A DNA stretch of 64,000 nucleotides, from assembly GCA_026027325.1 (NCBI GenBank), contig JAMSLZ010000004.1, positions 3,038,001 through 3,102,000 on the forward strand, given 5' to 3'. Shown here piece after piece: positions 57,585 through 64,000 of the stretch (the stretch's first letter is position 1; each line of letters begins with the position of its first letter). Position numbers and translations under genes: made by a program. Under the pieces are notes generated by a model. The model was not told the DNA's origin. It worked only from the letters and a program-made list of their open reading frames with translations, and ran no database searches. Source of the stretch: Actinomucor elegans. Lineage: Eukaryota; Mucoromycota; Mucoromycetes; Mucorales; Mucoraceae.

Positions 57585-60500
57585 ATGAACATTTCGGTTC
57601 CTATTGGTACAGAGGTTGACTCTGTATCTTTCTCGTTCTATGAGCCTAGTGAAATTAGAAAGATTTCTGTCAAGCAAATTGTGAATCCCGTTCTTTTTGA
57701 CACTTTAGGCCACCCTACTAAAGGTGGTCTTTACGATCCTGCTCTCGGTCCTTACCAAAAGACGCAAATGTAAATGGCTAAATAGCATATTTGCGTAATA
57801 AAGAGATATAGTATACTTATTGCTCTTATACATAGTTGTGCCACTTGTTCTCAAGATCACTTTAACTGTCCTGGCCACTATGGTCATATTGAAGTGCCTA
57901 TTCCTGCGTACAACCCAATGTTTTTCGATAACCTTTATGCTATTCTTCGTTCCAAGTGTGTATACTGTGATCATTTCCGTATTTCTCGAGCTGTGGTATG
58001 TTGAGCTAGATTTACACGGGTCCGAATCCATTACTGACATAGTTTTTCGGTCTATCATAGATGAAGAGACTTACAGCTCAAATGAAGTTATTACAGCATG
58101 GTATGGTCCGTGAGGCTCAGTCTTTGGATGAAGTGTATTTCGATAACAAAAAGGCCAAGAACTCCAAGAACTCCAAGAACGAGGATGAAGAAACCCTCGA
58201 AGATAAAATGGAAGAAGCCAGTCTTTTATTGTCCAGCGCTGAAGAATACATTGATTATATCGACAATTTCGTAAAGACTTCTTTAGCTGATGAAGAAGCT
58301 CGTAAATACTCAGCAAAGGATTATAAGGTTACTGTGATTAACGATGTCCGTAAGAAAGTTATGGCCGATTTCATGAGGCTTTGTGTTCACACCAAGAAAT
58401 GTCTCAACTGTCAAGGCATCTCTCCACCCGTCCGTCGCGATGGTGCCGCCAAATTTTTCCAACTTGCTTTAAGCAAGAAGGAACAAGCTCATATGGATCG
58501 TTTAAAGGACAGCATTGGGCTTACTGATGAAGTCAAGGGTTTCAATAGCAGTGGTCAACGCTTCTTGACACCTTACGAAGTCCGTAAGCATATCCAAGCT
58601 TTATTTGAGAAGGAAGGTGAGGCTACCACGTTACTGTTTGGTGCTCGTGATCCTCGTACTCCATCCTTCATTAAAAAGGCTACATATCATATGTTCTTTA
58701 TTGAGACACTTGCTGTTGCTCCTACTCGTTTCCGTCCTCCTTCGGTAATGGGTGATAAGATCTTTGAATCTCCACAGAACGAACTATTATCTGCTATTCT
58801 CAAGGGCAGTCATCTTGTCCGTGATTTCTCTGAAGATCTCCAAAAAGCCTCTGAAGAAGAACCTGTCGATAAGAACAAGGTCGAGCGTGTTCGTAATAAC
58901 TTTGTTGAATCTATTATCAACCTTCAACACGCCGTCAACTCTTTCATCGATTCTACCAAGAACCCTACCCAACTTGCTCAAGGCAAGACTTTACCCCCAG
59001 GTATCCGTCAAGCTTTAGAAAAGAAGGAAGGTTTATTCAGAAAGCACATGATGGGTAAGCGTGTCAACTATGCTGCTCGTTCCGTTATTTCACCAGATCC
59101 TTTCATTGAAACATCTGAAATCGGTATCCCGCCTGTCTTTGCCACCAAGTTGACATACCCTGAACCTGTTACGCCTCACAACATCAAGGAAATGAGACAA
59201 GCTGTTATCAACGGTCCTAACAAGTGGCCTGGTGCTACTCACGTCCAAAATGAAGATCAATCCATTGATGTCCTTGCTGATTTGAGCATCGAGTCCCGTA
59301 TTGCTCTTGCCAATTCTCTTTTGGCACCTCAAAGCTCTCATACTGCTCAAACCGGTAATAACCCTTATCCTACGCGTACTCAAACTGTGAACAAGAAGGT
59401 CTTGCGTCATCTTCGTAATGGTGATATGCTCTTATTGAATCGTCAACCTACTCTTCACAAACCTTCTATCATGGCCCATAAGGCACGTATTTTGCCTGGA
59501 GAAAAGACCATTCGTATGCACTATGCCAATTGTAACACCTATAACGCTGATTTTGATGGTGATGAGATGAATATTCACTTTCCTCAAAATGAAGTTGCTC
59601 GTGCTGAAGCCTCTTTCATCGCCAACACTGATAACCAATACTTGGTCCCTACCAGTGGTGACCCTCTTCGTGGTCTTATTCAAGATAGTGTCGATTCTGG
59701 TGTATGGATGACTTCTCGTGATACTTTCTTTACTAAAGAAGAATACCATCAACTTCTTTATGGTTCTCTTCGTCCTGAAATCGATGCTACTGGCGGTGGC
59801 AAGATTCAAACTTTGCCTCCTACTATTTTCAAGCCTCAACCTATGTGGACTGGTAAGCAAGTAATCTCTACTATTCTCAAGAACTTAACTTGGGGTAAGG
59901 CTCAACTCAACATGACTTCCAAAAGTAAGGTTCCTGCCAAGTTCTGGGGCCCTAATGCTAAGGATGAAGAGATTGTTAATGTCATGGAAGGTGAATTATT
60001 GCACGGTATCTTGGATAAATCCCAGTTTGGTGCTTCTTCCTTTGGTCTTGTCCACTCTGTCTACGAAATCTATGGCCCTGAGTCTGCCGGTATGCTTTTG
60101 AGTATCTTGGGTCGTCTCTTCATCAAGTTTATTCAACATCACGGTTTCACCTGTCGTATGGATGATTTGATCTTGACCAAGGCTGGTGACAAGTGGCGTA
60201 GAGATTTGATCGATGGTGGCAAAGAACTTGGTACTGAAGCTCATTTAGAGTTCCTCGGTTTGTCCGAAACAGCCAAGAACTCTAGCCCTGATGTTCTTGC
60301 TAAAGAATTTAAGCTTCGTATGAACGAAGTCATCCGTGATGATAACAAGTTGGCTGGTCTTGATAATGCCATGAAGGCCAAGGTTAACAAGTTGACTTCT
60401 TCTATTACTCAAACATGTCTTCCTAATGGTCTTGTACGTCCTTTCCCCAAAAATGACATGCAAATGATGACTGTTTCCGGTGCTAAAGGTTCCAACGTCA

Positions 60501-62749
60501 ATGCTACTCAGATTTCATGTTTGCTTGGTCAACAAGAATTGGAAGGTCGTCGTGTCCCTCTTATGGTTTCTGGTAGATCACTTCCTTCTTTCCGTCCTTT
60601 CGATACCAGTGCTCGTGCTGGTGGTTTCGTTACTGGTCGTTTCTTGACTGGTATCCGTCCCCAAGAATACTATTTCCATTGTATGGCTGGTCGTGAAGGT
60701 TTAATTGATACTGCTGTCAAGACTTCTCGTTCTGGTTACCTGCAACGTTGTTTGATCAAGCATCTTGAAGGTTTGCGTGTCCATTATGATCACACTGTAC
60801 GTGATTCTGATGGTTCCGTCTTGCAATTCCACTATGGTGAAGATTCCTTGGATGTTATTAAGGCCAAGCACATCAACCAGTTCAGTTTCTCTGCTCATAA
60901 CTTTGAGGCTCTCTCTCAAAAATACAATCCTAAGGCTGCTTTGGAATCCCTTGAGACCAAGAAGGGTGAAGATTACGCCAAGAAGGCTCTCAAGAAGCCC
61001 AACAAGTACGATCCTGCCTTGTCTGTTTACAACCCTGGTACTCATCTTGGTGTCGTTTCTGAACGTTTCGCTATAGCTATGAAGGATTATATGGACAAGA
61101 ACCCTGATAGTATGCCTTTTGAAAAAGATGCTGAAGTGCCAAAGAATACTGCCCGCTATGCTGGTTTGACCAAGAGCAAGTTCAAGGCCTTGATGAACTT
61201 GAAGTATCTTCATAGTTTGGTTGAAGCTGGTGAATCCGTCGGTCTTTTGGCTGCACAATCTGTTGGTGAACCTTCTACTCAGATGACCTTGAATACTTTC
61301 CATTTTGCTGGTTATGGTGCTGCTAACGTCACATTGGGTATTCCTCGTCTTCGTGAAATTATTATGACTGCTGCTCGTAAGATCAAGACTCCTACTATGC
61401 TGTTGCCACTTCGCGCTGAAACCTCTCCCAAGAAGGCTTCTCAATTCTGTAAGGCTGCTTCTAGATTGACTTTAGCTCAACTTGTAGATGATGTATCTGT
61501 GTCAGAAAAGACTACTGCCAAGACTGCTGAAAACAACTACCGTAGATCTAAGACATACTCTATTCGTCTTAATTTGTTCAACGAAAGTGAATATAACGAA
61601 GAATATCGCGTTTCTGCCAGCAGAGTTAAGGATGTTTTGTCTTCTACTTTCCTGAGGGATTTAGAAGAGTTGATCCGTAAGGATATCAGAGATACTAAGA
61701 AGGTCGAGGATATTAGTAAAGCTTACAAGATAAGTGGCCCTGACGACGATAACTTTAATGAAAACCTCGGTGAAGCTGCTGCTCGTGACGGTTACGATTC
61801 TGATGCCGCTAACGAAGGTGATGCTAAGGCTGCTCGTACTTCTGCTCAAAACAAGCAACAAGCTACTTATGACGAACCTGAAGATGATGAAATGGTTGCT
61901 GATGAAGAAGATAAATCACTTGAAGATGAAGAAGCCGAGTTTGAAGAAGCTGTCTTGGCTGGTGCTGACGATGATGAGGAAGCTCCTAAGCGATCCTCTC
62001 GTAAGGCTGGTAGTATGGAACAAAACGCTGTTGAGAAGAGCAAATACGTCAAGAAGTTTGTCTTTGATGATGTGAATGGTTCTTACTGTCAAATCGATAT
62101 GGAGTTCCCTGCTGATACCAAGAAGATTTTGATGGTTGGTTTGGTTGAAGAATCTTGTGCTCGTGTTGTTGTGCACGAAATCAAGGGCATTCAAACCTGT
62201 TTCGAGTATGTCAACCCTACCGAAAATGATACCTCCAAGCGTCTTCAAACTGAAGGTGTCAACTTGAGAGGCATGTGGCCTTTCGCTGACTTGATCGATG
62301 TTAACTATATTGATACCAACGATATCGGTGCTATCTTGAACACATATGGTGTTGAAGCCGCTAGAAACGCAATCATTAAGGAAGTTGCTGCTGTCTTTGG
62401 TGTTTATGGTATCAAGGTCGATCGTCGTCATTTGACCGTTATCGCTGATTACATGACATTTGAAGGTGGTTATAAGCCCTTCTCTCGTATCGGTATTGGT
62501 TCCAACGTTGCTCCTTTCCTCAAGATGAGTTTCGAGTCTACTTGTAAATTCTTAACCGAAGCTACTCTGTAAGTTTATATATTATATATATAATTGATTA
62601 TTGTAATTCATATGCTAACTTTCTCTTTCTCTAGTCATGGTGACTTTGATACTCTCGATTCGCCTTCTTCTCGTATTGTCGTTGGTCGTGTGGTTGAAGG
62701 TGGTACTGGTTCATTTGACGTTCTTCAACCTCTTACCTCTGAGGCTTAA
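57585..62749 (+). CDS. RPA190: RNA polymerase I largest subunit (RPA190)
   Basis: Four exons (57585-57769, 57836-57995, 58061-62568, 62635-62749) give 1655 residues, close to yeast A190. The N-terminus MNISVPIGTEVDSVSFSFYE and the zinc-binding CATCSQDHFNCPGHYGHIE are followed by the clamp. The catalytic NADFDGDEMN (aspartates at 612, 614 and 616) binds the two metal ions. The bridge-helix and trigger-loop region includes FDTSARAGGFVTGRFLTGIR and VGLLAAQSVGEPSTQMTLNT. A long acidic insertion (DEEDKSLEDEEAEFEEAVLA, about residue 1400) sits where Pol I subunits carry their jaw/expander insert. The C-terminus ends VVGRVVEGGTGSFDVLQPL. It makes the rRNA precursor in the nucleolus. The large exon 3 generates many antisense ORFs. 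The identification as Pol I rather than II or III rests on the acidic insert, absence of a heptad tail and the C-terminal VEGGTG block. Confidence 0.94.
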
Positions 62750-63880
62750 TTCAATCAAAAGTAACTCTTGCTTTATCCTAACTATTCATTCACTTTTTTA
62801 TATAATCACACCTCTCGCAAATACAACTCATATTAAATAAATATATTAAATAAAGCATTGCATATATTTTTTAGACAAATGCAACTGTATCTTATACTCA
62901 AATTACAAACTACTAATTCCGTCTTATCATATTCATTGTTGGTAAAAGATATAAAATTGAAATATAGTATAAAGACAAGGAATCACAGTCCTGGGTATAC
63001 GCCATACAATTCAATAACAGCCTTTACCATAGTATGTACTTGTAAATAATAGGTTTGACAAATGCAGCAGTTTACTCTGAACTTGTCCTACTACTCAAAT
63101 TCGATTTCAAATCTGGATCAACTAGAAACTCACAGATCTAGTTTGTTCAAAAGATCTTTACACCTTTGATGTACCATTTAATTCCTCACAAATTTTGTTG
63201 AACCATGAGCGTCTATCTGCAATAGTATGCTATTAAAAAGAGACCAAAGTAGCCCCCAATTTTTCATCCTCCTTTTAATGGTTGATTTTATTTATTAAAT
63301 CCTCAATAACCAATAAAGATGCGGGACACTTGAAATGCGGCGATGAAGTGATACTGCCTTACATATCACTTTTTGATGGAAATGATGCAATGTGTACTTC
63401 GAAATATTAAAAACATAGTTATAGCATTCTCTATTACAACTCTTCTGCGTATTCGGTGATTTTTTTTTTTTTTTTGATAGAAAGCTTTCTGTAGAGCGGA
63501 ACATCAGCAAGGCTGTAGTATTCTGTGCTAAAATAATTCTCAGTTAGGATACTATTTAAATAATGATAACTATAAACGAATAGTAATGATAAAAGAAGTG
63601 ATATCAGTGGCTAAATCTCAACATATCATATCTACGCCCACCAGCTATAAGCAATGACAATAACATTAAACCATCTGAATTCATGCTAATAAGCATGCTC
63701 TATCCGACGTTCGTTCTCTTTAAGCTATCAATACAAACACATCATGATTCAGTTGAAAAGAAAAGGGCTGCTCTTTAATAGTATGTATGGTTCATGTGAG
63801 TATTGATATTCTTTTTTTTTGTGCTTGTTTTACAGTCGCTTTTTTTATAAAATGTATAGTAAATGGTCTAATCATTGCTA
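62750..63880. other. Intergenic region between convergent RPA190 and RGG genes
   Basis: AT-rich; 3' UTRs of both genes. A T15 run lies at about 63461-63475. No gene is supported. Confidence 0.5.
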
Positions 63881-64000
63881 TTAGAATCTAGGTGGGGGAC
63901 CACCGCGACCACCTCTAAATCCACCACGTCCTCCTCTACCTCTTGCTATTAAAATGAAAGAGATCATGTTAGATTATTACATCAACCAGTACAAGATAGT
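63881..64000 (-). CDS. C-terminal RGG tail of an RNA-binding protein (partial)
   Basis: The last exon (63945-63881, minus) reads RGRGGRGGFRGGRGGPPPRF then a stop. It is preceded by a TTTTAATAG acceptor and a short intron whose GTACTG donor is at 63992; the window ends 8 nt into the previous exon (63993-64000). Arg-Gly-Gly tails occur in Gar1, fibrillarin, LSm4 and SmD-type proteins; the rest of the gene is outside the window, so the protein cannot be named. It converges with RPA190. A nucleolar partner would fit, but this is a guess. Confidence 0.65.

Noticed and set aside
60701..61444. 247-codon minus-strand ORF inside RPA190, and other long antisense ORFs there
   Set aside because: Same effect of codon bias in the large RPA190 exon; no introns, promoters or motifs.
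1..64000. CRISPR arrays, rRNA genes, bacterial operons or ribosome binding sites
   Set aside because: No regular spaced repeats, no rRNA sequence, and intron-rich eukaryotic gene structure throughout.

Overview
This window looks like nuclear DNA from an early-diverging filamentous fungus, most likely Mucoromycota/Mucorales. This is an inference from style, with no database search. Genes carry many short introns (about 45-65 nt) with GTAAG/GTATG-type donors, CTAAC/CTAAT branch sites close to the acceptor, and an AG end. Intergenic DNA is AT-rich with long A or T runs. The gene set is eukaryotic housekeeping plus trafficking and signalling genes. Exon models were built by hand, and every one quoted closes in phase.

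Layout. 1-2.6 kb: the 3' end of an unknown gene, then an Ayr1-like short-chain reductase. 2.6-8.9 kb: gene-poor, with decayed mobile-element pieces. 8.9-16.5 kb: a 1752-residue SEL1-repeat protein with a myristoylation-type N-terminus, then a single-exon protein with two WWE-like modules. 16.5-20 kb: gene-poor. 20-22 kb: an HSL-type alpha/beta hydrolase (minus). 25 kb: PYM. 27.6-29.6 kb: a coactosin-like ADF-H protein, a 2H-phosphoesterase-like ORF with no usable ATG, and an ARMC7 homologue (minus) whose stop codon overlaps it. 29.6-32.7 kb: a decayed mobile element. 32.8-34.6 kb: a mitochondrial-type PPR protein. 34.7-40.4 kb (minus): a CsbD-like stress protein, a GRIP-domain golgin and a Rom2-like Rho GEF (DEP-DH-PH-CNH). 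43.3-47.4 kb (minus): a TBC1D9-type Rab GAP (GRAM-GRAM-TBC-EF hand) containing a 5-nt micro-exon, divergent from the ER-Golgi SNARE Bos1/GOSR2. 50-53 kb: ribosomal protein eL19, an NPC2-like ML-domain protein and Lto1 (minus). 53.6-54.2 kb: the decayed C-terminus of a Fanzor (eukaryotic TnpB-like) gene. 55-56.3 kb (minus): the mitochondrial phosphate carrier. 57.6-62.7 kb: RPA190, the largest subunit of RNA polymerase I. The right edge holds the C-terminal RGG exon of a minus-strand gene.

Functional themes. Ribosome production and translation (RPA190, eL19, Lto1, PYM), early secretory traffic (Bos1, golgin, Rab GAP), Rho signalling and actin (Rom2-like GEF, coactosin), and mitochondria (phosphate carrier, PPR). 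These are neighbours, not an operon-like system.

The most unusual material is in the gaps: at least three eroded protein-coding mobile-element fragments, one of which reads clearly as a Fanzor C-terminus; a previously unlabelled dispersed repeat of at least five copies centred on an AGATCTA...TAGATCT inverted repeat; and a set of A or T runs that cluster near 30 nt and often sit just upstream of genes.
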